NCBI GenBank assembly: GCA_935421135.1
Contig: OW285193.1
Span: 7,372,496-7,436,495, forward strand
DNA: 64,000 nt
Direction: 5' to 3'
Source: Bugulina stolonifera
Taxonomy: Eukaryota; Bryozoa; Gymnolaemata; Cheilostomatida; Bugulidae
Part shown: positions 21,756-36,700 of the stretch, in pieces
Position numbering within the stretch: position 1 is the first letter of the stretch
Layout of the letters: every line of letters begins with the position of its first letter
The notes under the pieces: generated by a model
What the model was told of the DNA's origin: nothing
What the model saw: only the letters and a program-made list of their open reading frames with translations
Databases searched by the model: none
Position numbers and translations under genes: made by a program

Positions 21756-24700
21756 TCATCTACCTGACGTGCCATCATTTGACGTTCTGCCTGCTTGTGA
21801 AAGGGAAGAAAGCTGTGGTAATGTCGCTGACCTGTTACCTCTCTTATTTTTGATTCTCTCTGGTGCTGGAGGTACTGCGACATGTAGTTGAGGTGAATAT
21901 AAAAGTTCCTGAGATGAAATCAAAGCTTTATCATTGTCACTGGCGCATTTACGTTTCGGTCTTTTTGCGCTTTGACCAAAACCTTTTAAAGAGGAAGCTG
22001 AGGCTAAATGGCGCGAAGAAGCTGGTAAGGATCTAGACTTTTGTTGTGCCAAGGTTCCCAAATCTACTGTTAGCTTAGTTGGTGGGTGGTAGTTACCTCC
22101 TGACTGACTAATACCTGGTGTTGATGAATGTTTTCCTGCTGATCCAGGCAATCTTGGATTTGTTAAAGACGATTTTAGATTCTGTCGCTTTTGTGAATCA
22201 GTGTCAGAGTAATATCTACAGAAAAAAAACAACTATTTTATTCATACATGTGGCAAACATTTCTGTAATGAAAATAAAATTTCCATGAGATTCAACTCAA
22301 AATTTTCTAGTGAACGAAATTGCGCATTGTGAAAGCGACTTAAATTGTCAATAAAAATTAATTGGGTACTAAACAGAGAGTGGTCTATCACCTTCCAATA
22401 TTACACATTTAGTCAACACCCAATTAGTAAACACGACCTCTGTTCAAATACAATAGATACATGCAGTTCCTCTAGAAGTCTTAGACCAGCTATAGAATTA
22501 GAACTCTAAAAAATAAATCCAGCTTACTTCATGTCTCTGATTTGGATAAAATATACAATTATTCAGCTACTACATACAAATATGCTGAACTTACCTGCTG
22601 CCTAATATACCAATACCTGCTACTTGCTATAGTACCTGCTACTTGCTATAGTACCTGCTACTTGCTATAGTACCTGCTACTTGCTATAGTACCTGCTACT
22701 TGCTATAGTACCTGCTACTTGCTATAGTACCTGCTACTTGCTATAGTACCTGCTACTTGCTATAGTACCTGCTACTTGCTATAGTACCTCCCACTTGCTA
22801 TAGTACCTGCCACTTGCTATAGTACCTGCTACTTGCTATAGTACCTGCTACTTGCTATAGTACCTGCTACTTGTTATAGTACCTGCTACTTGCTATAGTA
22901 CCTGCTACTTGCTATAGTACCTGCTACTTGCTATAGTACCTGCTACTTGCTATAGTACCTGCTACTTGCTATAGTACCTGCTACTTGCTATAGTACCTGC
23001 TACTTGCTATAGTACCTGCTACTTGCTATAGTACCTGCTACTTGCTATAGTACCTGCTACTTGCTATAGTACCTGCTACTTGCTATAGTACCTGCTACTT
23101 GCTATAGTACCTGCTACTAGCTATAGTACCTGCTACTTGCTATAGTACCTGCTACTTGCTATAGTACCTGCTACTTGCTATAGTACCTGCTACTTGCTAT
23201 AGTACCTGCTACTTGCTATAGTACCTGCTACTTGCTATAGTACCTGCTACTTGCTATAGTACCTGCTACTTGCTATAGTACCTGCTACTTGCTATAGTAC
23301 CTGCTACTTGCTATAGTACCTGCTACTTGCTATAGTACCTGCTACTTGCTATAGTACCTGCTAGCTAATACACTGCTACCTGCTACCTAACGTACTAACA
23401 CCTGCTACCTAACATACAAATACCTGCTACCTAACATACATGTACTAATACCTGCTACCTGACATACTAACACCTGTTACCTAATATACTAATACCTGTT
23501 ACCTAACATACTAATACCTGTTACCTAACATACTAATACCTGTTACATAACATACTAATACCTGTTACCTAACATACTAATACCTGTTACCTAACATACA
23601 TGTACTAATGCCTACTACCTGACATAATAATACCTGTTACCTGCTACCTAATATACTGAGAGTGGGTTCATGACTCAATGGATTACATACCAAAACAATC
23701 AGTTTAAAATATATAATAAATAACACATGCATTACGACCAGCGAGATGTGCGCATTTTAAAATGGCCTAAGAGAACTTACCGATATTCTATGTTATGACT
23801 AGACGGCCTCTCGATGATATCTGAGAACTTTACAGAGTCCCTTCTAGCAGAAGCACACCTCTGTGACTGGAGAGAAAATGATGATTTTAGTGCTGGTTTC
23901 ACTGCATGTACAGGAGTCTTAAAGGGCGACACCAAGTTTGGATTTACAAACTTTATATCCATCTCCTCTTCGTCTTCAGAGTTTGTCCTGTAATCAGCAC
24001 AATTGTCGTAGTTTGATCTCAATTCACGATGTAAACCTGTACCAATGTGGACTATGCGTACCAATACTGTCCGTATAGCAGATGTAACAACAATATAATG
24101 TAGAGCATTAGAGGAATATGCACATGGGCTTTGAACACTCAGTTAAAAGAATAGAAGCAACAGAAATTCCCAGATTTACATGGCACTAGTATTTTCATAC
24201 CCCTACCCGATGTTGCCATATTAGGTAGCAGTATGTATATTGACTTTTAGCGATACTTCTTGTCATTTCCAAATTGTAGTTTGTTAATATGCAAAACAGG
24301 CGTCTATATTTACATGTATACAGATTTGCAGGCGTTACCAACTTTTTTGGAAAACTTCAAATGCTGGCCGTTTACTCAAATACAGGATATTGCAGCAAAG
24401 CGATGGGTTGTATAAAATAACGATAACAACAATCTTGGGTTACAATATTATAATGTTTGCTGAATGCTCTATTAAACTTGTATTATATTAAAAGCTCAGT
24501 CCAATAAAGCATAATATGCACAAAAACAATTCTTACCATCCCTTACAGCAACGCCTTCTGTGTGCGAATACATATTATTGTGTTATTGAATGAATATCCA
24601 TTACATTGAATGCTGTCATTGGCTAATTCTGGTAGAGACATGCACATGACTGTGAGCTCTACATATACATGTATATGCAAACATTAAAACATTCAACCAC

Positions 24701-27700
24701 ATGCCTGAAGACCTAGGAAGCCAGGCTACCTGGCAGTATAGGCAACACACATACATGTACAATAAAGCCTGCTGCATAGCCAGGTCTTACTAAAGCTAGT
24801 TTCAAAAGGTACTAAAGCAAATCCATGACTTTGAAATCACAGATGGAAAAAGGCTACTTGCAGTCCATGCTGTAACTACAACTCGCAGCAGCAAAAGATT
24901 ATGTGAAATATACTTTAGACTATTGTCTGTTACTGAACAATCAAATTCAAAACAGTAGCTGAAACAACAGTATTTCTATGAAAAGAGTTTGTTGAAGATA
25001 ATGAAATCCTCCATTCAACTGCTGATCTTTTTGAGCTGAGAACGTGTTGTATAGAGTAGGGTAATCAAATATGTTTTTCTTCCCATGATGCCACACAGCG
25101 AGTATTAAAGCCATGCAGTTTAACAAGCTGTGTTTATTGATATACAGTACTGTACCTGGAATCGTCTGATCTCTGAAGCAGAGGAAGAGTTGCCGCTGAT
25201 GGCATTTCTGGCAGACGAACTCTTGTACCAGCAGTGCTGAAGGAGATATCTGTAGGGGCTCTATTTCTCACCGAGTGATCTGTCTCATAGCCTAGTTGAT
25301 CAGGTTGGGTCATCGATGCGCTCCTAAGAACAATATATGTTTCTATAGTTAGATTGTTAAAGAATGAGAAGATAACTACTAAATTTGTATAATTTCATTA
25401 GCTTTGAAGAATATACGTAAAATTGCTGAGCCGTAGGTCAGAGGGCTATGATGTGATCAGTTTTGAGCCAAGTTGAGAACAGACGTCAACAAACTTGGTG
25501 TTCAAAGGTTGAAATCTACATGATTGTATGCACAACTGTAATAATATCTTCATCACTAACAATTGAGTAGGTATATTAATAGGTCAAATCGTTGGACACC
25601 ATTAAATATTAATTCTTATAAATTCATTGCATGGCAGTTAGAATCATAAACATACAGAGTCAGTGAAGGTATTCTATGCATTAAGTTATCCATAAATTCT
25701 CTGCTGTTGTACTGATCACAATCAGCAATAGAGTAGCATTCAGGCAAACAAGTGCATTCCCTTTGCTAGCACAAATTATAGGTTGATTACAAATGCATCT
25801 ATCCCATAGCAAAGATGTTGAACCTTCTCATGTGAGCTGCGTATTCTTAGAAAAGAGCTGATGTTACGCACCTTCTAGGGGCCATTTCTGGACTGTTCAC
25901 TCTCACCCAAATATCTTCAAACTTGGGCCCATCGCATTCATCTTCAGGAGTTATCACCCTCGATTTGTCAACAACTGCAGGTGGAGCTATTCTTCTAGAG
26001 CTCGGAGCAGAGCTTGTTTCACTAGTCTGAGTTCTGTCTGACTTGTCAGAATGCTTTGATACGGTACTCTCACTGCCCTCACTGTCACTGTCAGTTTTCT
26101 GCTGTAGATTTAGCAAATTGTTATTATAATAATTACATTATTACACACAATATATCTAGATATGGCATCGAATTGTACAAAAACAGGAATTTTATCATGT
26201 TTAAACTAGCTTGTAATATTTAATCCGGTCAAAAAGTAGAATAACTGCAGGTCTTTTACAGTGATTGGCAATGATAGGCTCAGCAATAATACTTATAAAA
26301 TCAATAAAATCATAATGCTATCAAATTGCTAAGCATGCCTGTTTAGTCACGTAGGTGCTGGTGAAGGACGCATATTTAGCCTTTTCGTTCAGCAGCTTAG
26401 CCTTAGGATCTGAGTCAGAGACCTTGTTGAGTTTTTCATTGATGGAAAGTTGAGGAGGAATGTGCGCTGTCGGCTTTCCGCATGACATTGTGTCATCAGT
26501 GTTATCAAAGTGCGTCTCATGATATCCTGAAGCAGAGAGATTTTGTTTATTGAAACTGTCATCGTATTTTATGTTTTATAGAATTTTTAATTTTTGTGAA
26601 ATCTCAATAATTATTACAAAAACTATTCACAGTCTGTGATATCTCAACACCTTAAAATGGTTCAACAAACAACCACAGAAAATATTTAAAGTTCTACATG
26701 TATTTTGCTGCATAGAAAGTTGTGAGCTTAGTGTAGGCAGTGTAACTTGATCTGTTGAAAAAGTTTAAAATCATAATTTTCAGTAAATCAATTGTATATA
26801 GAGCTATGCTTCGTGTGAGAGTATAGTTATTACTGGTCTGCAACTACTGAGCACCTCATAGAATATAAATATACAAATGTTGTAATTCATTGAAGTCATA
26901 TAATAATGTAACTAGAAATGGACTTACCATTTGTATTGGCACAAATATGGCCGACTGGTACTCTCATAGGTGAACCATACTCGGCCCCTCCTCGTCGTGC
27001 TCTTTTAGAATACTTGTGCATCATGTAGTGACTAATATTTCTAAAATAATAATTAATATAATAATTTAGAAAAATACATAGTAATTGAGTGCTTCGTTCT
27101 CTGAAAGGGAATTTTATATCTAAAGCATTCGTGTCCACAGGGTTACTCATTGGTGTATACAGTATTAGCCACAATATAATATAATACTGCTCCCTTTGTT
27201 ACAGGGTCAGTGTATACATGTATTACTTATATTATACATGTAGCATAGTATTGCATTTGTAATTTTTGGCTATAGGTTTTAATGGTAGTATGCTATCATG
27301 CAATAATATATGCTTTATACTAAAATATCACAATTATGCATGTATGTGTTAGATAAGGTTGGACTGTAAATTTTGCAGATGTCTATAGATTTATTTAACT
27401 GAGTTGCTGAAGCATATGAAATGGGATTGGCTACTATGGAATATATTTCTAGTCATACTCTGTGTGTCATGTATGTTTAAGATACTAAACAAGAGGACAA
27501 ATAATACTATTAACGTTGTATGCCACCTACATATAAGTATGTAGAATGTAAGAGAAGCAACCATTGGTTGCTTCTCTTACATTGTGTTGTCATTATGATT
27601 AGAGAACTTCTGCAATATTATGTTCAACAATAACCATGGATCTCCAAAATTATAATAATTAAAATCATGATCAGCACTCTAATAATATTAGCACATCGGG

Positions 27701-30700
27701 TAGACAACAGGTAAGGTGTCAATGCTCTAATAGTTGGTGTCACTTTATGGTAAATGTTCTGAGATGGTTATTTGTGTTATAGTAAACACGCGGACACTCG
27801 TTGGCTGTTAATTGTGCTACGGAGTTTTCTTTTGTACTTTTGAAAGTTGGTGAAAACAAATCTATAATATTGCCAATAGCTTATTGTCTATGCGTGCCGA
27901 TAAGCAACCTACATTAGTGTGAAGTTGTCCTCTCTTGTTATTTCAAAGCAACAAAGAGAAGACAATTGCTGCTTAAATGAAATATCAATCTTGAAAATAA
28001 TTACATGTACATGACACATGTATAACACTGGATATATAAAAGCTCTGCATTCATTTAGAAATGTAGATTTAAGGTATTCTTCTTGTTAATGCACTCTATA
28101 AAAGTAAGTTACAAATAAAATATCTGCTATAACGGGATAGTGTTTAATTGTTAGTAGTTTGATACTGTCAGTTACAAGCACTCACCCAGTTCTTAAAGTT
28201 CGAAGGAGAGAGTATGCCCCATGTCTGATAAAAATTCAGTAAGCTAGCATAAAGTGTTTTACTCTACGTGTACTGTCATCAAAATATAACAATTAAGACC
28301 ATTGTTTTCATGTTAGCTGGCATCCTAATAATTTCGGACTTCAAATTTTGAGAGCTTATACCACGAGTGCTAAAATTACATCAACCAAAATGTAGTGGGT
28401 CAAAATTTATTAGGCCAAAGCTGTATTAGGTTAAATCAATGTTCGGTGAATCTAGATTGTTTTTATATATTTTACAAGTATAGATCCTACATGGAGGTAA
28501 AGATATCTAAGCATTCATTTCAGCTTACTATCGGTGGCATTACATGGTATACACTGATTATTCACCGTACAATTAGTAGCATATTGAAAATATTAAGACT
28601 AAAATGTAGTGAAATGATAATTCATGTAGTGTTTCATTTGCACATACCTGTTATACTTAACTGTGATCACGATAACGGCAACTATGATCAGGAGAAACAA
28701 TATGGCCGCCACGATCCCTAAGATTAGTCGGTATTTTTTCCCATCTACAGAATCATTTGACATAGCAATATTGAACAGACAGCTGATAACTACTACTGAA
28801 CAGTCATGTAGTTCAGAAACAAGATACATGTAGGTGTTTTGATTGGAGTAATCCTTCCTTGTTTACAGGAGAGAGTAATTCCAAAAGAGAGATCCTACAT
28901 TAACTTTTAGCCAAAGCAATATGTATGTAATACTAATATAATGTACATAAAAAATCACTGATTGTCAGTGGGTTCCGTGGCTGGTACCCTGTGCACCTGA
29001 AGATTCGACCGACCAATCAGATGAACCTGCTGACGTTATAGAATGAGCTCATCTACATTGTAGCCTCAGTACTCAAAACGCACAATTGCAAAGAATAATT
29101 TAATATAATTACCTGGTTTTGGCCAGATATCTCCTACCTCATGTGACTCCCTACCATTATTAGTGTAATAAAAGGTGGCTGTCGTGGTTAGCATTGGTTC
29201 CTCACATGAAACTGACACCATTGAATTAGGTTCCTCAGCTACAACAATATAAACAAATTGTTTCCCACCACCAGTTGAGTTACAGAGTAATATTATAACT
29301 ACATATATGTTTTGAAAATGCACTATTGTACTATTCTTGGACTTATTTATGGGATAATAATGAATAATATTCTAGCTTTGAATTTCTGTGCATTCCCCCA
29401 TTTCGAAACTAAAATATAGTTATGATCATTCGATAAACCTGTAGATACTACATGTACATGTAAGTACAGTAACTTTCTTAAAATTAGGACAAGCACATGT
29501 GAGAAATTTCAATATTTTACCATCACAAGAACTATTATTTTAACATCAGCAATTATATTATATTGCATAATCTCTTTAAATTTAGCAAATTTATACTCAA
29601 AACTTTTAAAAAACTTTCAATGTTCAACAGCATGAATGTTACAAATATACTCGTAAAAGAATGTTCATTTTGCAAGCTTGAACACTGTTACATCTACATA
29701 ACGTTGTGACTTGCATGTATACATTCTACCTTAGACCTATATTGTATGTATATAGCCTACATGTGACCGTATAGTGAGTAAACTTATCCGAGCTGACATT
29801 TACTCTCTGGAGCTTAACTATTGATATAAACTCATTTCACGTTGGTATTCTACTTCCAGTGCATTTATGCCTTAGTTCAACACGATTGATTGGCCCTTAC
29901 AAATAAAAATTTCATAGCAGGTGTATATTCTAACTTTTTACCAACATAGTAAAGCATTGCTTTATGTTAACGCATCCTATGGCATCTATTAAGTAGAAAA
30001 ACCAAGATAATACCAGCTGCAGTGATAACCGTATAAACATTGTATCCATGGAAAATGCATATTTTACATTTTCAAATTAAAATAACAACGACTAGTTTGC
30101 AAATAGAGAAAGTTTTATCATGTCGGGATTGTGGATAGGTCAAGTAGGGCTGCCTGCAAACATCAAGTCCTATATATACTCATGTATGCAATGTTTTCCA
30201 AAGGAAAATTTGATCCCAAAGAGACTGGTGCAGCCTCATCGATCTGTGCTGTAAGAATTAAATCAATGTCAATACAATGAGGGTGCCCTTGACACCACCC
30301 GCACATGCAAGTATAGATAGTAATATCAAAGTGAGATGTTGTGACATGGCTGTGTGATAAAAAGGAAATAAGCTCAAGAATGAAGCGGATCTATTCATGA
30401 TTAACCCAACTTGAGCATATCTTATATCATCTAACGTAAGTCAACAAGGCTAATTGTAATGTAGACAACTTAAACCAAGACCAAGCTCTCAAATTTACAT
30501 GAAATCAATAAGTGAGCAATTTAAACTTTGATTAATCTCTAGTGTTTACGTGTATGGACAGACGGACAGACTTGGATGCTGTACCATGTAATTTACAGAC
30601 GAGTAATCAATTCCTTTCATCATGGCCGCCTATAATGTTATGCCACTAATCTGCGTTATTCTATCTTTCAATGAAGTCAGTATATTGAAACTGTCGGCCA

Positions 30701-33700
30701 CAACATGTTCCACAAAATTAAAAAATGAGCAGAAAAATCTAGACACATTGTGTCGAATTTATGTAGTTAGTCCATTATCAAATTAACAACCATAAGACCA
30801 ATAGTGTTGGGGCATTGAAATAAATCTTGAAAAAATATCTAATGGCTTTCTGCAAACTGGAACATAACTGCTATGAAACTTCTTCACCCTCTTCTTAGAT
30901 CAAGTAGTTGGCGGAACATGATAAATAATTAATTTACAGTATAGGTAGATTGTTACTCTATAGAGTCTACATGTAAACATTTAGATTCTGAGTAAACTTT
31001 CATCTCTGGACATGGGTATGGATGCACTGACTCCCTGGAGTGTTTGATTCATAGCATCCATCCCGTTCTCACACATAAATTATGCAATCATGTATCGTTT
31101 CCTAATAATATTGGAATTGTTAATCACAGATTTTGATTTGCGGAATTACGAATTCACATGCTTCATTTGGTAACTAAACTTTGCCGTAGGTATTTAGCCA
31201 AACTTGCACGTCTTGAAGCATCGCTATTTTACCTACTAGCATAATATCGCTATGTAGATATACAAGTATATGACAGTGCAAAGACTGTAAGTGTTTTTTA
31301 GCAATTTTGCAAAATCTTATAAATAACTCAGTTTCTCTTGACTTGATAACTAGCAGCAAAAGTTATGTAAAAGTGTACAACCTGGTATGACTTTAAATCG
31401 TTTTCTCCACATGCATGTAACTGCAAAAGTATTTATTTCATAAAAATCAGAGAAGGAACCTGTGGCCCACATACTGATGGTATGAGGAGAGTTTTCTAAT
31501 GATCCGTTAATCAGTGAGTCAACACATGAGTGAGTCAGTCAGGGATCAGAATTGTCAGCATCACACCTACACAAATTAAATAGGTCATGACCTGTACACA
31601 GGTATGGCATTGCTTATTACACCCCATGACAAACACCAATATTATAAAAGTTCTACCACTTCCCACACTTGTTTGAAATGCCACTAACTAGTATATCATC
31701 CTCACCTGAATATTGTATCCACAGAGAACCTCCCTCTCTACTTATGGGGCTCTCAAACACGAGGTCATAGGTGCTACTGGCTGCCACATCTAGGTTATAC
31801 TTGTGACTGCACAGAAAGTGGCTGTAGTAGTTACCTAGAGAGAAATACAAGATACATGTAGAACAGAGTGGTAATAGAGTTGTTTGAAAAATATGAAACA
31901 TTCAGATCAAGAACTAGGGCTATGATTCTACAAGCAACTGCTGTTTACTTATATACTCTGACGTTTCTATGCAAGCTGTAATGCTTCAACTTTGTGCGCA
32001 TGTATGGACAATTTATAAAATAACTTGATGACCATAGAATTGGCATAATTCTATATTTTAGGTATAAATTATGGATCACAATTTAACAAATTGAACTCAA
32101 CTTTTTAACAGTTTAAAGTTGAGTTAGGTAACTTTATGTCTCACCTCTGTTGTATGCTATCTCTAGATACTGCTTTGCTGCTTCAAACTGACAGGCATGC
32201 ATATCCTCTTCACTATTATTTCCTACCTGCAATAAAATTACATAGACTACTTATTATTAGTGGGCAGAAAAGATATTTGCAGTTAAAGACATAAACTAAA
32301 ACATGGCATTTAAAAATGGGGATAGAAACAGAGATGTTAATGGTTGTGGGGTTTTTCTGCAAAACATATACAACATAATAATAATATATCTAACAATAAA
32401 TTAAATAGCGGATAAAAAATTTGTTGTTTAGTTATTGCATTATATACATTGAATGTGTGCAAATATTCTCTTCTATTTACTTGGTTTGCTAAAAATAGCC
32501 ATGCTAAAGCTGCCGCATGCAAACCCTACAAGTAAATAAACACAATGCATCGTTTGTTGCCATGGTAACAGTGTCTTATTAAATAAGAAACGGAGATTAC
32601 AAAGGGCTGTCTGCGTTATTCTCGGTCTGGAAATTAGTTACTTGCGTACATTCTAACATCCAAGTACTTTTTCGATATTGAAACAAATGTTAAATGTAAT
32701 TAATACATCCTGTGGCTAGTGCAAATTACTTCGCTCTGCTATAATTAAGAAAATATTGATCGTAGTCATCAACAAAATCATCAAACACCTTGTTGAAAAT
32801 ATCAGTAGATATGTTGAAATCATGTTTGCTTGCACAATTCTGTGCACCCAATGATGTCATATCTGCCAAGAGACAACCAGTCAATCAAATATTGACCATT
32901 CTGATTTGTTACATAAAAAGTGTGCAACTGTAAGCTTGTGCTATGAAATTACACTAATTATCAATTCTGTGAAAACGAATTTGAAGCAATAAATATATTG
33001 TTTATAAGGTGCCATCTACAAATAGCCATTTTTAGCGCCAATTATACATGTACATGTAATTGGTCAAATAATCGACATCTACATTCATAGTTCTATAGCA
33101 AAGGCATAACGCTTAGTAGAGAGATAAGAGAGATAATTTCTTATATGTATCCAATAGAGGTCTTGGATCGGCCGCAAATAAAGAGTTTAAGTCTAAACTT
33201 ACGGAACTGTGCAAACTGATGCAAATAAAACATACGTGGGATCTGAGAAATGTCTAAAGGAGTGTTGGCGGTGGCAGATGCAAGATATAAGTTAGATGTG
33301 CTAAAGAGTCAGAAAAGTTGTTAAGTTCACCTTATATGGAGATTAATTAAATTTCAATTGTGTAGTGAAGCATAGGTAATTTTTATTTCAACTTTTCTAA
33401 TTCTTGTCAAAGCGGAGTGTATATTCTTTATCTGACTGTAGATATTTTCTGTAATTTTTAAGCCACTAAAACAATGACTGTATGCAATGCTAAGAAATTG
33501 TTTATTCCTAGCAAAGCTACATAAACACGTGTGTTTAAATAATTGCTGAAAACTATCTACAGCCAGGCCAAGAACATAGGTGTCTAAGTGAGTGCTGAGG
33601 CTAATGAATATAAGAAACTAAGTCTATTGTACAGAAAGAGATCTTACTGGCTGGCCGTGTATTTCGCCATATCTCTTTAGTCCCTGTATAGTGGTGTAGG

Positions 33701-36700
33701 TAATTATAACTTTGGTAACAAATATACAATCAATTTCGAATAATTATTCCAAGGCAGTATTACGAATCATTGAATACTAAACAAATTTATTATTGGTTTA
33801 GGAAATTCGAACTTTTGAAGCAGACACCAAATTTAACATTTAAACGTCTGTTCAGTACCTGAGTCAAGTTAATGTTCAATTTAAATTTTTTTCATGATCT
33901 CTCGCTTCAAGTATATCAGCATGCTCATATACATGTACTAATTTGAAAGAATATAGCAGTACACAATAATTTGAGACGTTTATATACATTGTAGATATAA
34001 GATCAAAGTCAGCTTTCAAGAAATTTTAGAAATCAGAGAAAAAGAACTTAAAGCTTGAAGTTAGTTTCACTTACTAGGTTTGACTCTAGGAGTGTCAGCG
34101 ATATCCTGCTATTAAGTGTTCCCTCCAAGTGACATTTACATGGAGCCACCGGTTCTCCAGGTTTGAGTAGCATTGGGTAGGAGGGGGTAGAGAGGTACCC
34201 CATATACTCTTGAGTACTGAAGCTACTGCACATTGACCTTATCGAATCTACAGAAATATCACATTAGAATTTAGTTCACATCGTCTACCCTGTGTGGGGG
34301 ATAGAAATATGTTGATAAATGCTGGAATGCCAAATAAATAAATTAAGAAAATATTTGTAAACAAAAAAATTAATTAGTAATTAGATAATGTCATGATTAA
34401 CTAAACAGCAAGTGCTGAAATTAACAGTCCACTAATACATGTATCTGTAGCTTACTCTCTAAAGGGTTTAGGATAAAGCTATACGATTCAACCTTGTTAT
34501 CTTGTGGTCTATGCAAAACCATCAAGTAATTTTCCGCAACAATTAGCCTCGTGATATAGTGAAAAGAGTAGGGGTATGATTACAAGTCCCTATAATTCAC
34601 AGTTTTATATCATTAGAACTCAAGCTAGTGACCCCTCAGACCAAATTCAGGGTCAGACAATTACCCCAACATCTCTATGCAACAAATACAGCCATGTAAT
34701 TATAATCAAAATGACTAGATGTCCATGTTGGATGTCTTGATTTACCTTGTGGAACACATGTATATATTACGCTGATTTGATATTGAGTAGAGGCAACACA
34801 TCCAGCGGGTTTGCGGGGAAGGAACGGGCGTTCTAGAAAATTCTTTGGTACTACACACGTTCTCTTTCCTGTGCACTCATCTATGTGCATCTTATTCTGT
34901 TCTGTGGATGGGTCCTGAGGCTTGGTAGGAGAATTCCTGCACCCAGTTGTCTTGTACAGTATATCGGATATCTGGAATGAATTAGAATATATAAAACATC
35001 TGTAAAAAGTTGGTTTCAACAAACAAAATCATATCCATGTATTATAAATATTTTTACGAATTCTTCTTCATAACTGTGGAATTGAGATAATTATATTTAA
35101 GACCCCCATTTAAGTAATGATAGCTAGCCTTACACCTGTGCATATTCGTTATCAAATTTTTTTTAACTTGACATAATGTAATGCATTGTTTAGAAAACCT
35201 AGGATGCCCCTTTACCAAATGAAATTTTACAATAACAAACAATATTGATCTTGACAGCAAATTCTAATATAGTTGTAATCAAACATGTTTTGTACATGGA
35301 TGTCATGTATGTGGGTCTATATCATGCATGTAAACACATTTCACAATTATGCTGTGTGTTCACATGGAGTGAAATCAATAAGTTATCTCCATATTTGTAA
35401 TTACATAATCATTGTAGTGATTAACTTATTAGTCAAAAGCTATCTAAATTAGAATTAATAATTAGCTAATATTATAGTACAAGTATGTGTATATACTGTG
35501 ACCATTCCATTACTATAATCACAAATTTCTAAAGTAAGTCACCTAGACTAGACTAAGGTCTTTAGAGTAGGAGTAGAAGAAAATACGGGTCTTCAGTGCC
35601 CCGTCCACATGGCCTCACAAGTTACCTGATCTGAATATATTATTTCCACTTACTAAAGCAGGTAATTGTTGCCTGCTGCCCACTGTATTATTTATGTTTT
35701 GGTCATATTATTTTCCCAAAGAAATTGTCATAAAATTTCTAGGAAATTTGGCTGTTAATAGTCCTTCATGTGACAACAGTTTATTAATTGTTGTTGAAGG
35801 ATAATGTCATTAACTGACATGTCCACAAAGTTCACATCATATGACACAACGCAGTTCACTTGAATTTTCACGTTCGCATCTGCAGTGCATGTGAGGTGTG
35901 CTGCACCGATGTAGTGATTACATAATATGTTAGTACTATAATTTGCTGTGTTTAAATTTATATTGTTGTAGTTTTTCTATTTAATAAAAGATAGGCTGTA
36001 GTTAAATAATGATCCATAGTATATTAACGATTATTCATATCTATTGCAGTTGTAATGATTCCCGTTTCCTGCATATTCAAATTTATAGCATGTGCTCCAA
36101 TCTTTAGGGACTGGAAAGTTAATCAATCATATATACATAATATGTACAGTGAAATATCTACACATCTCTAGAGCATTGCTAATATAAAATTCACTTAATT
36201 CAGTGCACAGCTGTACTGAATGCGTCAGTTGAGAATCTTCTATTTTAATCAATAGTTACTGCATTATATAATTTTTATTTCTCTGTCATATTTAATTGTA
36301 TTCACATATAATTGACAACATGATGGTATTTTTACGTATATACATGTTGCATTCAGTAAACTACTTATTTTCCTCCCAATGCTCAGAGAGTTGGTGCTAC
36401 AAATTCAAAAAGTTATAAGCTAAGTGTACATGTATATACCGGCATTCAAACTTCAAAAGTTTCAGTTAAACGGTAGACTATCTACATGTATGTCTTAGTT
36501 ACCTTAATCTTGTCCCCATGATCTCTGCAAGTCAGTTTTAGTGGCTCTTTGAGCATGAGAGGAGCGGTCTCTTCGAACAATCCTGCCACTGTATACTCTT
36601 GGCCTGAAATCAGTCAATGTAAGTTATTGTATATAGACATGTACCAGCACAGTGTGTGTGTCTGTGTATACATTGTACATGTACCTGCGCAGTGTGTGTA

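Noticed and set aside
22614..23354. CRISPR-like array
   Set aside because: The DNA is eukaryotic, the units are contiguous without unique spacers, and the period is 19 bp, so it is a minisatellite.
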